Positions 48,576-60,257 of a stretch of DNA of 64,000 nucleotides are shown here, in pieces. The stretch's first letter is position 1. Every line of letters begins with the position of its first letter. Source of the DNA: Oscillospiraceae bacterium (GTDB lineage Bacteria > Bacillota > Clostridia > Oscillospirales > Oscillospiraceae); NCBI GenBank assembly GCA_017469115.1, contig JAFUGY010000093.1:1-64000 (forward strand), read 5' to 3'. Made by a program: the position numbers and the translations under genes. Below the pieces are notes generated by a model, which saw only the letters and a list, made by a program, of their open reading frames with translations, was not told where the DNA came from and searched no databases.

Positions 48576-51008
48576 ATGGCATTGGTAATGAAATACAGAT
48601 TGGGAGAAGTTGCGAAGGATTTCGGTGTACCCAATAAAGAAATCGCTGCGATTATGGCAGAATATTTCGCACCCTCCAAGAATCATATGCAGGTTCTGGC
48701 GAATGAAGAGCTGGATGTGATTTTTGAATATATGACGCAGCACAACCAGGTAGAAAGCCTGGAGGAGATTTTTGTCGTCACGCCTCCGGCACAGCCGGCG
48801 GCACCTGCTGCAGAAGCTGCATCGGAAAAGCAGGCGAAATCGGAAGCCAAACCTGCACAGGACAAGCAGGGAAAGCCTGCCCAGGGCAAGGCGGAACCCA
48901 AAGTGCACGCAGATGTTAAAACCGGCACACCGGATGCCAAACAGCCTGCACAGCCGGCAGCAGCACAGGGTCCGGTCAAGCAGCAGAAACAGAACAAACC
49001 CTTTACACCGCGCCAGGTCGCGGAAAAACGTGTTGTCGACACACGAGGCGGCTCTGCGGTCAATATTGATAAATACAACGAGAAGTATGAGGATCTCGGC
49101 AGCAATAAGACCAACAATTCCAATCTGCGCCGGGGCAACAAAGAGAAGATTCAGAGTAAATCCAAACAACGTTCCAATCCGCAGGCGGCTTCTGCAAAGC
49201 GCCGCCAGGAAGAGCGCGATAAAATGGCACGTCTGCAGCTTGAGATTGCCAGAAAACAGCAGCTCAAGGTTCAGATTCCGGATGAGATCGCCGTCGGCGA
49301 GCTTGCTACCCGGATGAAGAAGACAGCCTCCGAAGTTATCAAAACTCTTATGAAGATGGGCACGTTTGCTTCCATCTCCGACGTGATCGATTACGATACT
49401 GCTGCGCTTGTCGCAATGGAACTTGGCTGCAAGGTCGAGAAAGAAGTAATCGTCACCGTGGAAGAGCGGCTGATTGATGACAGTGAAGATAAGCCGGAAG
49501 ATCTCGTCACAAGAGCTCCGGTTGTGGTAGTGATGGGCCATGTAGACCATGGCAAGACCTCTTTGCTGGACTATGTTCGTAATGCCAATGTCGCCTCCGG
49601 CGAAGCAGGCGGTATTACGCAGGCCATCGGTGCCTATACCGTCGAGATAGACGGCAAGCCGATTACCTTCCTGGATACGCCGGGCCACGAAGCCTTTACA
49701 TCCATGCGTGCCAGGGGCGCCATGGTAACGGATATTGCTATCCTTGTTGTTGCTGCAGATGACGGTATTATGCCGCAGACGGTTGAGAGCATCAACCATG
49801 CCAAAGCGGCCAATATTCCGATTGTAGTAGCTATCAATAAGATGGATGTTACGGGAGCCAATCCCGAACGCATCAAGCAGCAGCTTACCGAATATGATCT
49901 CGTTGCTGAGGAATGGGGCGGAGATACCATTGTCTGCCCGATTTCTGCGAAGACGGGTATGGGTATTGATAACCTTCTGGAAAACCTCACCGTTTTGGCG
50001 GAGGTCCAGGAGCTGAAAGCCAATCCAAACCGCGCTGCAAAGGGCGCTGTGATTGAAGCCCGGCTGGATAAGGGCCGCGGCCCGATTATGACGGTTCTCG
50101 TTCAGAACGGCACTCTTCATATGGGCGATATTCTGATTGCCGGCACCGCAGTCGGCCGTGTGCGTACCATGGTAGATGATAAGGGCAGACGGATCACGGA
50201 AGCCGGCCCCTCTACACCGGTTGAAATCTCCGGCCTTTCCGAGGTCCCAAGCGCCGGTGATGTGTTTAACGCTGTTTCCGATGAGCGTATGGCGAGAGAA
50301 CTTGCGGAAGAGCGCCGCATTTCCATGGCAAATTCCTCCGGCGGTCTGGGTCGCAAGGTCAGCCTGGAAGATCTCTTCAGCCAGATTCAGGCTGGTGAGA
50401 TGAAGACGCTGAACATCATCGTCAAGGCTGACGTCCAGGGCTCTGCCGAAGCGGTCAAAGCTTCTCTGGAAAAGATTTCCAATGAAGAGGTTCGCGTCAA
50501 GGTGATCCATAGCGCAGTCGGCGCAATCAATGAAAGCGATGTGATGCTTGCGGCAACGTCCGGAGCAATTATCGTCGGATTCAATGTGCGTCCGGATGCC
50601 GCGGCAAGGGATAACGCCACACGCAACGATGTGGATATTCGCCTTTACCGTGTCATTTATGACTGCATCAACGAAATCGAAGCAGCTATGAAGGGCATGC
50701 TTGCACCGAAATTCAAAGAATCCATCATCGGACATGCCGAAGTGCGTGAGACGTATAAGGTCTCTAAGGTCGGCACTGTTTGCGGCTGCTACTGCACCGA
50801 CGGTAAGATTCAACGTGGCTGCCAGGTTCGCGTCCTGCGGGACAATATTGTTGTTCACGAGGGTGATCTGGCTTCCCTCCGCCGCTTCAAGGATGATGTC
50901 AGGGAAGTTGCTTCCGGATATGAATGCGGTATGCAGGTGGAAAAATTCAACGATATCAAGGTCGGCGATATTATTGAATGCTTCGTGATGGAGCAGATTG
51001 CTCAGTAA
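48576..51008 (+). CDS. infB: translation initiation factor IF-2
   Basis: The 810-residue protein has an IF2_N domain ([19 protein letters not shown]), a long Ala/Pro/Lys-rich linker (residues 65-215), a second IF2_N ([19 protein letters not shown]), and the G domain with [10 protein letters not shown] near residue 316, DTPGHEAF near 365 and NKMD near 419, followed by domains II-IV. It positions initiator tRNA on the 30S subunit using GTP. GGGGAGG precedes ATG 48576. Large frames on the opposite strand are shadows of this gene. Confidence 0.98.
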   Translation: MALVMKYRLGEVAKDFGVPNKEIAAIMAEYFAPSKNHMQVLANEELDVIFEYMTQHNQVESLEEIFVVTPPAQPAAPAAEAASEKQAKSEAKPAQDKQGKPAQGKAEPKVHADVKTGTPDAKQPAQPAAAQGPVKQQKQNKPFTPRQVAEKRVVDTRGGSAVNIDKYNEKYEDLGSNKTNNSNLRRGNKEKIQSKSKQRSNPQAASAKRRQEERDKMARLQLEIARKQQLKVQIPDEIAVGELATRMKKTASEVIKTLMKMGTFASISDVIDYDTAALVAMELGCKVEKEVIVTVEERLIDDSEDKPEDLVTRAPVVVVMGHVDHGKTSLLDYVRNANVASGEAGGITQAIGAYTVEIDGKPITFLDTPGHEAFTSMRARGAMVTDIAILVVAADDGIMPQTVESINHAKAANIPIVVAINKMDVTGANPERIKQQLTEYDLVAEEWGGDTIVCPISAKTGMGIDNLLENLTVLAEVQELKANPNRAAKGAVIEARLDKGRGPIMTVLVQNGTLHMGDILIAGTAVGRVRTMVDDKGRRITEAGPSTPVEISGLSEVPSAGDVFNAVSDERMARELAEERRISMANSSGGLGRKVSLEDLFSQIQAGEMKTLNIIVKADVQGSAEAVKASLEKISNEEVRVKVIHSAVGAINESDVMLAATSGAIIVGFNVRPDAAARDNATRNDVDIRLYRVIYDCINEIEAAMKGMLAPKFKESIIGHAEVRETYKVSKVGTVCGCYCTDGKIQRGCQVRVLRDNIVVHEGDLASLRRFKDDVREVASGYECGMQVEKFNDIKVGDIIECFVMEQIAQ

Positions 51009-51018
51009 AGGAGACGTT

Positions 51019-51399
51019 ATGGCATCCAATAAACTGGCCAGAACAAACGATGATATCCAGTTTGTCTTATCCGCACTTCTACGGAATATCAAAGATCCGC
51101 GGATTGCAGGCAAAATGATCAGTGTAACCCGTGTTGAAACGACGGGCGACCTGCGTTATGCCAAAGTATGGCTCTCTGTAATGGATCTGGAAGATGAAAA
51201 GGAATTCAAAAAAGGCTTAAAATCGGCTTCCGGTTGGTTGCGCAGAGAGCTTGGCAATTCCATGAGCCTGCGGTATACGCCGGAACTGGTTTTTGAGATT
51301 GATCACAGTATTGCTTACGGCGCCCATATCAATGAGTTGCTGGAAAGCCTGAATATCCGGCATGATAACGAGGAAGAGAAAGACGATGGGCAGCTGTAA
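51019..51399 (+). CDS. rbfA: 30S ribosome-binding factor RbfA
   Basis: The 126-residue protein matches RbfA: NKLARTNDDIQFVLSALLRN at the start, DPRIAGKMISVTRVETTGDL near 31, then YAKVWLSVMD and LRYTPELVFEIDHSI. It takes part in late 30S maturation. AAAGGAG lies five bases before ATG 51019. Its end overlaps the next start by 14 bases. Confidence 0.95.
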   Translation: MASNKLARTNDDIQFVLSALLRNIKDPRIAGKMISVTRVETTGDLRYAKVWLSVMDLEDEKEFKKGLKSASGWLRRELGNSMSLRYTPELVFEIDHSIAYGAHINELLESLNIRHDNEEEKDDGQL

Positions 51400-52330
51400 T
51401 GTTTTAAAAGCTGCGAGGTTGCTCAAAGAGCAGGATTGCTTCCTCCTCATCACCCATAAAAACCCGGATGGGGATACGCTTTGTTCCGCTGCGGCGCTCT
51501 GCCACGCACTGCGCCGCGCAGGGAAAAGCGCTTTTCTTTATCGGAATGAACAGATCACCGAAAAATTTCAGCCTTATGTCGGGAAATATCTGGCGGAAGA
51601 CGGTTTCGTTCCAAAGTTTGTGGTCAGTGTCGATTTAGCTACGGAGCAGCTTTTCCCCCATGGATTTCAAGGAAGAGTCGATTTTTGTGTCGATCATCAT
51701 CCGACGAATTCTTTCTATGCTGCCGAGACGCTTGTTGATCCGGAACGGTCTTCCTGCGGAGAAATCGTGATTTCTCTGATTGAAAAGCTCTGCGGCAATC
51801 TTGCAAAAGAAGAGGCCGATCTCCTTTATATTGCTGTTTCCACCGATACCGGCTGTTTTCAATATGCAAACACCAATGCCAAAACATTTTCTGCTGCTTC
51901 CCATCTGCTGGCACACGGTGCTGACAATGCTTCTGCCAATCTCGTCTTCTTCCGTCAGGTCAGTTGTGCAAGAATCCAGCTGGAAGGCATGATTTATTCC
52001 GGGATGACGTTCCATTGTGACAACCGGGTAGTTGTTGCAACCGTTACACAGGAGATGATGCGGGCCTGCAGTGCCACAGAGGATGATTGTGATGATCTCG
52101 CTTCTCTCACCGGTAGGGTCAAGGGCGGCAAAGTCGGTATCACGATTCGGGAGATGGCGAATGGGGAGAGTAAGATTTCCGTCCGTACCTCGAAGGATGT
52201 TTCTGCCATAGCGATCTGCCGCGTTTTTGGAGGTGGCGGGCATGAAATGGCAGCCGGGTGCACAATCCCGACCGGACCCGCGAGGGCAAAGGAATTGCTG
52301 CTGGCGGTTGTGGACGAGGTTATGAAATGA
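51386..52330 (+). CDS. nrnA: DHH/DHHA1 phosphoesterase (NrnA-like)
   Basis: The 314-residue protein has DHH motifs [14 protein letters not shown] near residue 22, [21 protein letters not shown] near 104 and a DHHA1 domain with [13 protein letters not shown] near 280. NrnA degrades very short oligoribonucleotides and may use pAp. The gene occupies the usual place between rbfA and truB. The chosen ATG 51386 lies within rbfA; overlap with truB is four bases (ATGA). Confidence 0.92.
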   Translation: MGSCNVLKAARLLKEQDCFLLITHKNPDGDTLCSAAALCHALRRAGKSAFLYRNEQITEKFQPYVGKYLAEDGFVPKFVVSVDLATEQLFPHGFQGRVDFCVDHHPTNSFYAAETLVDPERSSCGEIVISLIEKLCGNLAKEEADLLYIAVSTDTGCFQYANTNAKTFSAASHLLAHGADNASANLVFFRQVSCARIQLEGMIYSGMTFHCDNRVVVATVTQEMMRACSATEDDCDDLASLTGRVKGGKVGITIREMANGESKISVRTSKDVSAIAICRVFGGGGHEMAAGCTIPTGPARAKELLLAVVDEVMK

Positions 52331-53202
52331 CAGGGATTCTCCTTGTAGATAAAGAACAGGGCTGGACAAGCAGTGACGTTGTTGCCAGACTCCGAGGAGT
52401 TCTGCACGAACGCAGAATCGGACATGCAGGTACACTCGATCCGCTTGCCACCGGGCTTCTGGTTGTGATGGTCGGGCGTGCTGCGAAGGCGTCCGATTAT
52501 CTTATGAGGCATCCCAAGCAATATCGTGCGTATCTCCGGCCAGGTATGGTAACTGACACACAGGATATTTCCGGTCGTATTCTTGCTCGGCAACAACCGG
52601 TTTTTTCCGAGCAGGAGCTGAAAGCAGTGGTTGCGCATTTCCTCGGCAACCAAATGCAGATTCCGCCCATGTATTCCGCTATCAAAATCGGAGGAAAAAA
52701 GCTTTATGATATTGCCAGGCGGGGCGGGGAAGTAGAGCGGGCACCGCGCCATATCACAATAGATGAAATTACACTGGAAGGGCGCGAAGGAGAAGACTAT
52801 ATTCTAAACATCCGTTGTTCTTCCGGCACTTATATCCGGACACTCTGCCACGATATCGGGCAGGTACTGGGCTGTGGCGCCTGCATGACACAACTCAGGC
52901 GTCTCTCCTCCGGTAGTTATCGGGTGGAAGATGCCCATACCATTGCAGAAATTGCATCTTCAGCCGCGGCCGGAACCGTCGATGAGCTTCTCAAACCGGT
53001 TGACAGTGTGTTTTCCGAGATGGAAGCCATTACGGTAGAGGCCTCCGATGCTGCACGTATCCGCTGCGGAGGAATGATCCCCATGGAGGGAGAACCGGAT
53101 CGGCGCCTGCGAGTCTATGCACCGACGGGAGAATTTCTGATGGTCGGTCGCATTGAAGCCGGTCTTTTAAAAACAGAAAAAAACTTTTTTGAGGTATCCT
53201 GA
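52327..53202 (+). CDS. truB: tRNA pseudouridine synthase B
   Basis: The 291-residue protein has [16 protein letters not shown] near residue 36 with the catalytic aspartate, [17 protein letters not shown] near 64, and [14 protein letters not shown] near 170. It makes psi55 in tRNA. ATG 52327 overlaps the previous stop. C-terminal PUA-like part is present though short. Confidence 0.97.
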   Translation: MTGILLVDKEQGWTSSDVVARLRGVLHERRIGHAGTLDPLATGLLVVMVGRAAKASDYLMRHPKQYRAYLRPGMVTDTQDISGRILARQQPVFSEQELKAVVAHFLGNQMQIPPMYSAIKIGGKKLYDIARRGGEVERAPRHITIDEITLEGREGEDYILNIRCSSGTYIRTLCHDIGQVLGCGACMTQLRRLSSGSYRVEDAHTIAEIASSAAAGTVDELLKPVDSVFSEMEAITVEASDAARIRCGGMIPMEGEPDRRLRVYAPTGEFLMVGRIEAGLLKTEKNFFEVS

Positions 53203-54105
53203 ATGGCACAGATCAGACGGGCCCTTGCTATGGGTTTCTTTGACGGTGTGCACCTCGGCCATGCAGCTTTGCTGGAGAGAGCCAAGCAGCTCTCAGCCCG
53301 GCTGGGTGCTGTGCCGTCTGTGCTCAGCTTTGATATTCATCCGGACAATCTAGTCTTCAATCGTGAAACACGCCTCATCAACGATGCGCGGGGACGCAAG
53401 GAGATAATTCAGCGCTGCTTCGAAATAGACGATATTGTTTTTCTGCATTTCAACCGCCGTATCATGAACATGCCGTGGGAGGAATTTGCTGACTCGATTG
53501 TGGAAGATCTGAATGTCTGCAGTTTTGTGGTGGGATATGACTTTACATTCGGCTGCCGGGGAGAGGGAAATGGTGAAAAACTGCGGGAGTACTGTGCTTC
53601 TCGCGGCATTGCCTGTGATATTATTGCCCCCGTCATGTTGGATGGTCAGATTGTTTCTTCCACACTGATCCGGCAGATGATTGAAAACGGGGATATCGAG
53701 CAGGCAAACCGGTATCTCGGCCATCCTCACTGCCTCTCTGATACCGTACATTCCGGTTATCACATCGGCCGTAAGCTTGAAGCGCCGACCATTAACATGT
53801 TTTTCCCGGATGGAGTGATTGTTCCCCGTCACGGTGTATATGCCACTAAGGTTGCTCTCCCGGAAGGAAAGATCTATCCTGCAGTTACCAACATCGGTGT
53901 TCGCCCGACCTTCAGCAACGACGGAAAGGTCAGTGTGGAAAGCCATCTTCTCGGATATGAAGGCAACCTGTACGGTGTGCCCACGCGGATTGATTTCTAT
54001 AAGTTCCTCCGCCCGGAAGTTAAATTTGAAAGCTTTGAAGATCTCTCTGTACAGATTCAATCTGACGTGGAGAATGCCATGGCTTTTTTCAAACAGCAGC
54101 CCTGA
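53203..54105 (+). CDS. ribF: bifunctional riboflavin kinase/FAD synthetase
   Basis: The 300-residue protein has the FAD synthetase nucleotidyltransferase start (ALAMGFFDGVHLGHAAL, H-x-G-H) and, after residue 170, the flavokinase domain (GRKLEAPTINMFFPDGV, VRPTFSNDGKVSVESH). It makes FMN and FAD, needed by the flavoproteins here. It follows truB without a gap (TGAATG), with no separate ribosome site, so it is coupled. Confidence 0.96.
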   Translation: MAQIRRALAMGFFDGVHLGHAALLERAKQLSARLGAVPSVLSFDIHPDNLVFNRETRLINDARGRKEIIQRCFEIDDIVFLHFNRRIMNMPWEEFADSIVEDLNVCSFVVGYDFTFGCRGEGNGEKLREYCASRGIACDIIAPVMLDGQIVSSTLIRQMIENGDIEQANRYLGHPHCLSDTVHSGYHIGRKLEAPTINMFFPDGVIVPRHGVYATKVALPEGKIYPAVTNIGVRPTFSNDGKVSVESHLLGYEGNLYGVPTRIDFYKFLRPEVKFESFEDLSVQIQSDVENAMAFFKQQP

Positions 54106-54123
54106 AGAAAGGAGACTATTGCC

Positions 54124-54873
54124 ATGCCGCTGAACCGAATTCCCTTTATGAATATTCACCTTGACAATATCACAACGGAAGAGGCGATGGATTATATCGA
54201 TGAGTGGATTGCCTCCCGCAGAGTTGGCCAGATTATTACCCCGAACTGTGATCAGATTGTTCAGGTTGAGAAAAATCCCGCCCTTGCTCCGATCTGGAAC
54301 AGTGCTGAGCTTCTCTTTGCCGACGGGCATCCTCTCCTCTGGTTTGCCAAATGGTACAAGACGCCTTTGAAAGAGAAGATCAACGGCTCCTCTTTCGTGC
54401 CGGAGCTGTGTGCTCGCGCAGCGCAGAAAGGATATTCCGTTTTCCTGCTCGGGGCAGGCCCCGGTGTTGCTGATCAGGCTGCCGAAAACCTGAAAGCGAC
54501 ATATCCGGGTATTCGCATTGCAGGCACATTTTCTCCCTCTTACGGGTTTGAAAAAAAGCCGGAAGAAGTTGCAGCCATCAATGAGATGTTGCGGGAATCC
54601 CGTGCAGATATTCTGATTCTCGGGGTAGGTGTCCCCAAACAGGAGATCTTTGGCTATGAGAATCAGGAGAAGTACAATATTCCGGTTACCATCAATGCCG
54701 GTGCTACGATTGATTTCCTGGCAGGGAATAAAAAACGTGCGCCGAAATGGATGGTTGACAGCGGGCTGGAGTGGCTTTATCGTACGCTGAAAGAACCGAA
54801 GCGTGTCGGCGGGCGTGTTCTGCGCGATCTTGCAATCTTTCCACTCGCCTGGAAATACCGCCCTAAAAAGTAA
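54124..54873 (+). CDS. WecB/TagA/CpsF-family glycosyltransferase
   Basis: The 249-residue protein shows TPNCDQIVQVEKNP near residue 41, LLFADGHPLLWFAKW near 64, FLLGAGPGVADQAAENL near 106, and GVGVPKQEIF near 157. Members add N-acetylmannosamine or a related sugar to an undecaprenyl-linked acceptor for teichoic acid or surface polysaccharide. It has AAAGGAG upstream and ends the operon at a strong terminator. A general housekeeping link to ribF is not implied. Confidence 0.93.
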   Translation: MPLNRIPFMNIHLDNITTEEAMDYIDEWIASRRVGQIITPNCDQIVQVEKNPALAPIWNSAELLFADGHPLLWFAKWYKTPLKEKINGSSFVPELCARAAQKGYSVFLLGAGPGVADQAAENLKATYPGIRIAGTFSPSYGFEKKPEEVAAINEMLRESRADILILGVGVPKQEIFGYENQEKYNIPVTINAGATIDFLAGNKKRAPKWMVDSGLEWLYRTLKEPKRVGGRVLRDLAIFPLAWKYRPKK

Positions 54874-54896
54874 AAACCGCCTTTGGCGGTTTTTTC
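54872..54896 (+). terminator. terminator after the glycosyltransferase gene
   Basis: AAAAACCGCC, TTT loop, GGCGGTTTTT then more T; strong in the plus direction and usable by the converging exonuclease gene. Confidence 0.9.
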
Positions 54897-54917
54897 TATA
54901 TACAGGAGGTTATCAGG

Positions 54918-55895
54918 TTATCTTCTCGTCCTTCCGCGCATTCCGCGGCCTCGCCTGCGTGCCTGTGTGGCTTTTGCTTTGTAGGAGGCAAGCATTTCTT
55001 CATCACATTCGTAGACCAGCCTGTTGGCAATCATCAGTTCCTTCTCGGGGCTGGTTCGGAATTTAACGCGTACAAGATACTTTCCGTGGGTTTCACAGGT
55101 GTAAAGATTCATATATCGCCCATCACCCTGGTTAACCCACTTCAGGCTTTGCATTCCCGCCCCGCAGACCGGACACGGCACGAGAGCAATTCTGCTGTCA
55201 GCAAAAGCGGCGGCCTTGCTTTCAAACCCGTCATAAGCATCATACAGTACGGGTTCCGGTCCGCTGGAAGTTTCTGCTACAGTGACTGCCTTCGGCATCC
55301 TCGAAGCGAGAATTCTCGGGGCGTCATCATAAGTGCGCAAGCCCTCCCGCATATCCAGCTTTGTGCACACAAGGGCTGTGTTGTAGGCATCTCCGAGTGC
55401 ATCGTGCGCGACTCGCGTTTGTTCAATGTCGAAATGTGCCATGGCGTCGGCCAGCGATTTTTGATTTTTGTCTCCGCCGGTCTGGACGTTGTAGATAAGC
55501 TGCAGATTGATCCAGTCAGACACCCAGTCCCAATCCAGATCGTGGATGATGATGTTCTGCTCAAAAATCCCGCGGTCATCACAGCCCCAGGTGATAAAAG
55601 TCACATCATCACCGCAAAACTTTTTAAATTCTTCCCAAGCTGTTGAAAAGCTGACGCCGTGAGAAAGTCTGTCCCGGTCAAAACCGGTTATTTTTTTTAC
55701 CTTGTAATGGATCTGACGAAAATAAACCGGCCGCACGTCGATGGTGAATTCCTCGCCAAGTGTCAGATCAGGATTCAGTTTTACCGCGCCGATTTCAATA
55801 ATCTCCCCGCGCAGATGGATGGGGAGCTTGTTAAAAACCGGTGAGTCCGATCGCATCGCCTGGTTCCATTCAAAATCCACCACAACAATATTCAT
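54918..55895 (-). CDS. DEDDh 3'-5' exonuclease with C-terminal zinc-ribbon-like and basic tail
   Basis: The 325-residue protein has an RNase T/EXOIII fold: D7 and E9 in VVVDFEWNQ, a conserved AHDALGDAYNTA with His/Asp near residue 164, and the middle Asp in TWGCDDRGIF. After residue 235 a CPVCG/CETH pair could hold zinc, and the last 20 residues are strongly basic (RRRGRGMRGRTRR), suggesting nucleic-acid binding. The exact substrate is unknown; Firmicutes relatives are annotated as KapD-like or sporulation inhibitor-like exonucleases. ATG 55895. Confidence 0.88.
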   Translation of the reverse strand: MNIVVVDFEWNQAMRSDSPVFNKLPIHLRGEIIEIGAVKLNPDLTLGEEFTIDVRPVYFRQIHYKVKKITGFDRDRLSHGVSFSTAWEEFKKFCGDDVTFITWGCDDRGIFEQNIIIHDLDWDWVSDWINLQLIYNVQTGGDKNQKSLADAMAHFDIEQTRVAHDALGDAYNTALVCTKLDMREGLRTYDDAPRILASRMPKAVTVAETSSGPEPVLYDAYDGFESKAAAFADSRIALVPCPVCGAGMQSLKWVNQGDGRYMNLYTCETHGKYLVRVKFRTSPEKELMIANRLVYECDEEMLASYKAKATQARRRGRGMRGRTRR

Positions 55896-55937
55896 GCTTC
55901 TTCTGCTTCCTGCCTTATTTTAGTATCACGATGGAAC

Positions 55938-55965
55938 ATTATAGCATGATTTTATGATTTTTCAA
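55938..55965 (-). promoter_or_regulatory. sigma-70 promoter of the exonuclease gene
   Basis: On the minus strand TTGAAA (55965-55960), 16-base spacer, TATAAT (55943-55938) with extended TGC. Confidence 0.65.
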
Positions 55966-55982
55966 CTGTCAAAATAAAATGC

Positions 55983-56011
55983 TTGACACCTGAAAATGAA
56001 AGTGCTATACT
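55983..56011 (+). promoter_or_regulatory. sigma-70 promoter of the ylxM-ffh-rpsP-khpA operon
   Basis: TTGACA (55983-55988), 17-base spacer, TATACT (56006-56011), extended TGC. A strong match, as expected for a translation operon. Confidence 0.85.
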
Positions 56012-56047
56012 CCGACAAGTGAAATTGCTTAACAGGGGGCATTCATC

Positions 56048-56386
56048 ATGGAAGACGGAAGATTCATGCAGAGCATGCTTCTCGATTTTTATGGTGACTT
56101 GCTTACCGAAAAACAGCGGGAATGTTTCAGCCTTTATTACAATGAGGATCTTTCTCTTTCCGAAATTGCGGAGCAACGGGGCATTTCTCGGCAGGGAGTC
56201 TGGGATAATATTCGTCATGCCGAAGCTGCCTTACGGGAGTTGGAAGAAAAAACCGGGCTGATAGCCCGCTTTGAGCAGACACGCGCCTCCCTTCTCCAAA
56301 TTCGGGAGGAATTGGAAGTGTTTTCCGCATCTCCGGGGATCTTCTCCGTCGTGCAGAAAATTGATGCGTTGATATCCTCCCTTTGA
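56048..56386 (+). CDS. ylxM: YlxM/p13-like helix-turn-helix protein
   Basis: The 112-residue protein has a sigma-70 region-4-like HTH: LLTEKQRECFSLYYNEDLSLSEIAE near residue 17, then ISRQGVWDNIRHAEAALRELE. YlxM sits with ffh in most Firmicutes and may modulate SRP. GGGGG lies upstream of ATG 56048. 35 bases separate it from ffh. Confidence 0.93.
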   Translation: MEDGRFMQSMLLDFYGDLLTEKQRECFSLYYNEDLSLSEIAEQRGISRQGVWDNIRHAEAALRELEEKTGLIARFEQTRASLLQIREELEVFSASPGIFSVVQKIDALISSL

Positions 56387-56421
56387 CTGAAAAGGGCAGA
56401 ACAGAGTTAAGAGGAGAAGAC

Positions 56422-57798
<1,377 letters not shown>

Positions 57799-57835
57799 GA
57801 ACTTGTTTATTATTATTTTTAAAGGAGATATACCC

Positions 57836-58069
57836 ATGGTTAAGATCAGACTTCGCAGAATGGGCGCTAAGAAAGCCCCTTACTACCGTATTGTTGTTGC
57901 AGACTCTCGCGCACCACGCGACGGACGCTGCATTGAAGAGCTCGGCACTTACGATCCTTCCGCAGAAGGCGCAACAAAGTTTGTTGTGGATCGTGAGCGC
58001 GTACAGTACTGGATTTCTAAGGGTGCCCAGCCGACAGACACCGTTCGCGGCCTGCTGAACAAAGCGTAA
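57836..58069 (+). CDS. rpsP: 30S ribosomal protein S16
   Basis: The 77-residue protein is S16: [20 protein letters not shown] at the start and [25 protein letters not shown] lies 9 bases before ATG 57836. Confidence 0.98.
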   Translation: MVKIRLRRMGAKKAPYYRIVVADSRAPRDGRCIEELGTYDPSAEGATKFVVDRERVQYWISKGAQPTDTVRGLLNKA

Positions 58070-58086
58070 CGGGAGCCGTTCTTTTC

Positions 58087-58323
58087 ATGAAAGAACTACT
58101 CACCTATATTGTGCAGAGCCTTGTCGATCATCCGGATGAGGTTTCCGTGACGGAGCGTAAATCGACCTACAGCGGCGAGACCATTTATGAAGTTCGCGTT
58201 GCTGACGGCGATATGGGCAAAGTCATTGGCCGACAGGGTAAAATAGTCAAGCAAATCCGCATTCTGATGCGTGCAGTTGCCCAGCGAAAGGGCAAAAGGA
58301 TCTCAGTTGAAATTCTTGATTGA
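58087..58323 (+). CDS. khpA: KH-domain RNA-binding protein KhpA
   Basis: The 78-residue protein is the KhpA (YlqC) type: LLTYIVQSLVDHPDEVSV at the start and GKVIGRQGKIVKQIRILM with the KH GxxG loop near residue 46. KhpA binds RNA, often with KhpB. In many Firmicutes rimM and trmD follow; here a terminator and transketolase genes follow instead. Confidence 0.95.
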   Translation: MKELLTYIVQSLVDHPDEVSVTERKSTYSGETIYEVRVADGDMGKVIGRQGKIVKQIRILMRAVAQRKGKRISVEILD

Positions 58324-58328
58324 TCATA

Positions 58329-58353
58329 AAAACGGAGCGTTGCTCCGTTTTTT
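58329..58353 (+). terminator. terminator of the ffh-rpsP-khpA operon
   Basis: AAAACGGAGC, GTT loop, GCTCCGTTTT and further T; strong. Confidence 0.9.
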
Positions 58354-58376
58354 GTTGCTTTTAAGGCATTTGCCGA

Positions 58377-58405
58377 TTGCCAATTACAGTTCCGTTTGCT
58401 ATAAT
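58377..58405 (+). promoter_or_regulatory. sigma-70 promoter of the transketolase pair
   Basis: TTGCCA (58377-58382), 17-base spacer, TATAAT (58400-58405), extended TGC. Confidence 0.85.
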
Positions 58406-58443
58406 ACGAATATCAAATTTATTGAAAATGAGGTAATTTGCTT

Positions 58444-59289
58444 ATGGATGATTATTTGAGCCTGAAGCATAAGGCGTATGAAGCGCGCCTTCTTGCTGTC
58501 GATGCTGTTCACGAGGCAAAAGCCGGTCACCCCGGCGGCTCTCTGAGCTGTATGGATGCTCTCACCATGCTCTATTTCAAAGAGATGAACATCGACCCTG
58601 CCAACCCCGCCTGGCCGGAGCGGGACCGTTTCGTTCTCTCCAAAGGCCATTGTGCACCTGCTCTTTATTCCGTTCTTGCTCTGCGCGGTTATTTCCCGGT
58701 GGAAGATCTGAAACTCCTCCGCTCCATCAAAGGCCATATGTCCGGTCACCCGGATATGGTGCATGTGAAGGGCGTTGATATGTCGACCGGTTCCCTCGGG
58801 CAGGGCCTCAGCTGTGCGGTCGGGATGGCGCTTGCTGCAAAGACAACCGGAAAATCCTTCCGCACCTATGCCATCTGCGGGGACGGTGAAATCGAAGAAG
58901 GCCAGATCTGGGAAGCTGCCATGGCTGCAGCAAAATGGAAGCTGGACAATCTTTGCGTCTTCCTCGACAGCAACGGGTTGCAGATCGACGGCAAAGTCGC
59001 TGATGTTATGCCATCTGCTCCGCTGGATAAGAAATTTGAAGCTTTCAACTGGAACGTCATTTGCATTGACGGGCATGATTATGCCCAGATTGATGAAGCT
59101 CTTGCTGCTGCGCGTGCATGCAAGGACAAACCTACCATGATCATTATGAAGACCGTGAAAGGCAAAGGTGTCTCCTTTATGGAGAATAACGCCGGCTGGC
59201 ACGGAAAAGCCCCGAACGATGAGCAGTTTGCTCAGGCAAAGCAGGATCTTGAAGCTGCACTCAAAGCGATCGAAGAGGAGGAAAAGTAA
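58444..59289 (+). CDS. transketolase, N-terminal (thiamine-diphosphate) subunit
   Basis: The 281-residue protein has HEAKAGHPGGSLSCMDAL near residue 22, FVLSKGHCAPALY near 64, and the ThDP motif GDGEIEEGQIWEAAM near 146 through the Asn of DSNGLQIDG. It is the first half of a split transketolase that moves two-carbon units between sugar phosphates. GAGG lies 10 bases before ATG 58444. The second half follows two bases after its stop. Confidence 0.95.
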   Translation: MDDYLSLKHKAYEARLLAVDAVHEAKAGHPGGSLSCMDALTMLYFKEMNIDPANPAWPERDRFVLSKGHCAPALYSVLALRGYFPVEDLKLLRSIKGHMSGHPDMVHVKGVDMSTGSLGQGLSCAVGMALAAKTTGKSFRTYAICGDGEIEEGQIWEAAMAAAKWKLDNLCVFLDSNGLQIDGKVADVMPSAPLDKKFEAFNWNVICIDGHDYAQIDEALAAARACKDKPTMIIMKTVKGKGVSFMENNAGWHGKAPNDEQFAQAKQDLEAALKAIEEEEK

Positions 59290-59291
59290 TT

Positions 59292-60239
59292 ATGGCATGT
59301 AAAATTGCTACCCGTAACGCTTATGGCGACGCTCTTGTCGCCCTCGCGGAAAAGTATCCCCAGCTCGTTGTTCTTGATGCTGACCTTGCCAGTGCCACTA
59401 TGACGAAGGGGTTTGCTGCAGCTTATCCTGACCGCTTCTTTGACTGCGGCATTGCCGAAGCGAATATGACAGACATTGCCGCCGGCATGTCCACCATAGG
59501 TCTCAAACCTTTTACCAATACCTTTGCCATTTTTGCGGCTGGCAGAGCTTACGAACAGGTTCGCAATTCCATTGCGTATCCCGGCCTCAATGTGACGGTT
59601 GTCGGTTCCCATGGCGGTGTATCGGTTGGTGAAGACGGTGCGACTCACCAGGCCATTGAAGATTTCGCTCTCATGCGTGTCATTCCCGACATGCTGGTCT
59701 GCTGCCCCTGCGACGGCCATGAGATGACGCTTGCGGTCGAAGCGCTCATCAACTACAAAGGCCCCGCATATCTGAGGCTTGAGCGTCCGGCCACTGAGAT
59801 TATTACCGATGAAATCGAAGGCTATTCTTTTGAACTCGGTAAAGGCGTTACTCTGCGTGACGGGTCTGATGTCACCATCATTGCTACCGGTATCAACGTG
59901 CCAATGGCTGTAAAGGCTGCTGATCTTCTCGCAGAGAGCGGCATTTCTGCCCGTGTGATCGATATGCACACCATTAAACCTCTGGATGAAGAACTCGTCC
60001 TGAAAGCGGCAAAAGAAACCGGCTGCATTGTTACATCCGAAGAGCACTCTGTCATCGGTGGTCTCGGCGGAGCGGTCAGCGAATTCCTCAGCGGCACGTA
60101 TCCCGTTCCCGTTGTACGCCACGGAGTTGATGATACCTTCGGCCGCAGCGGAACCTACGCAGCCGTCCTGGAGTATTTCGGAATTACGCCCGAAGGTATT
60201 GCCGAAAAGGCAAAGCAGGCTCTTGCCCTCAAGAAATAA
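59292..60239 (+). CDS. transketolase, C-terminal (pyrimidine-binding) subunit
   Basis: The 315-residue protein carries the second ThDP-binding half (VLDADLASATMTKGFAAAYP near 24, CGIAEANMTDIAAGM with catalytic glutamate near 55, and SHGGVSVGEDGATHQA near 107) and the C-terminal domain (VIDMHTIKPLD, SEEHSVIGGLGGAVSEFL). With the preceding gene it forms the split enzyme common in Firmicutes and archaea. GAGGAGG overlaps the upstream stop. Confidence 0.96.
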   Translation: MACKIATRNAYGDALVALAEKYPQLVVLDADLASATMTKGFAAAYPDRFFDCGIAEANMTDIAAGMSTIGLKPFTNTFAIFAAGRAYEQVRNSIAYPGLNVTVVGSHGGVSVGEDGATHQAIEDFALMRVIPDMLVCCPCDGHEMTLAVEALINYKGPAYLRLERPATEIITDEIEGYSFELGKGVTLRDGSDVTIIATGINVPMAVKAADLLAESGISARVIDMHTIKPLDEELVLKAAKETGCIVTSEEHSVIGGLGGAVSEFLSGTYPVPVVRHGVDDTFGRSGTYAAVLEYFGITPEGIAEKAKQALALKK

Positions 60240-60257
60240 GAAAGGCGAAAGGCTGAT

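Noticed and set aside
48555..51113. 852-codon open frame on the minus strand opposite infB
   Set aside because: It mirrors the infB reading frame, has no family features or ribosome site, and infB is certain.
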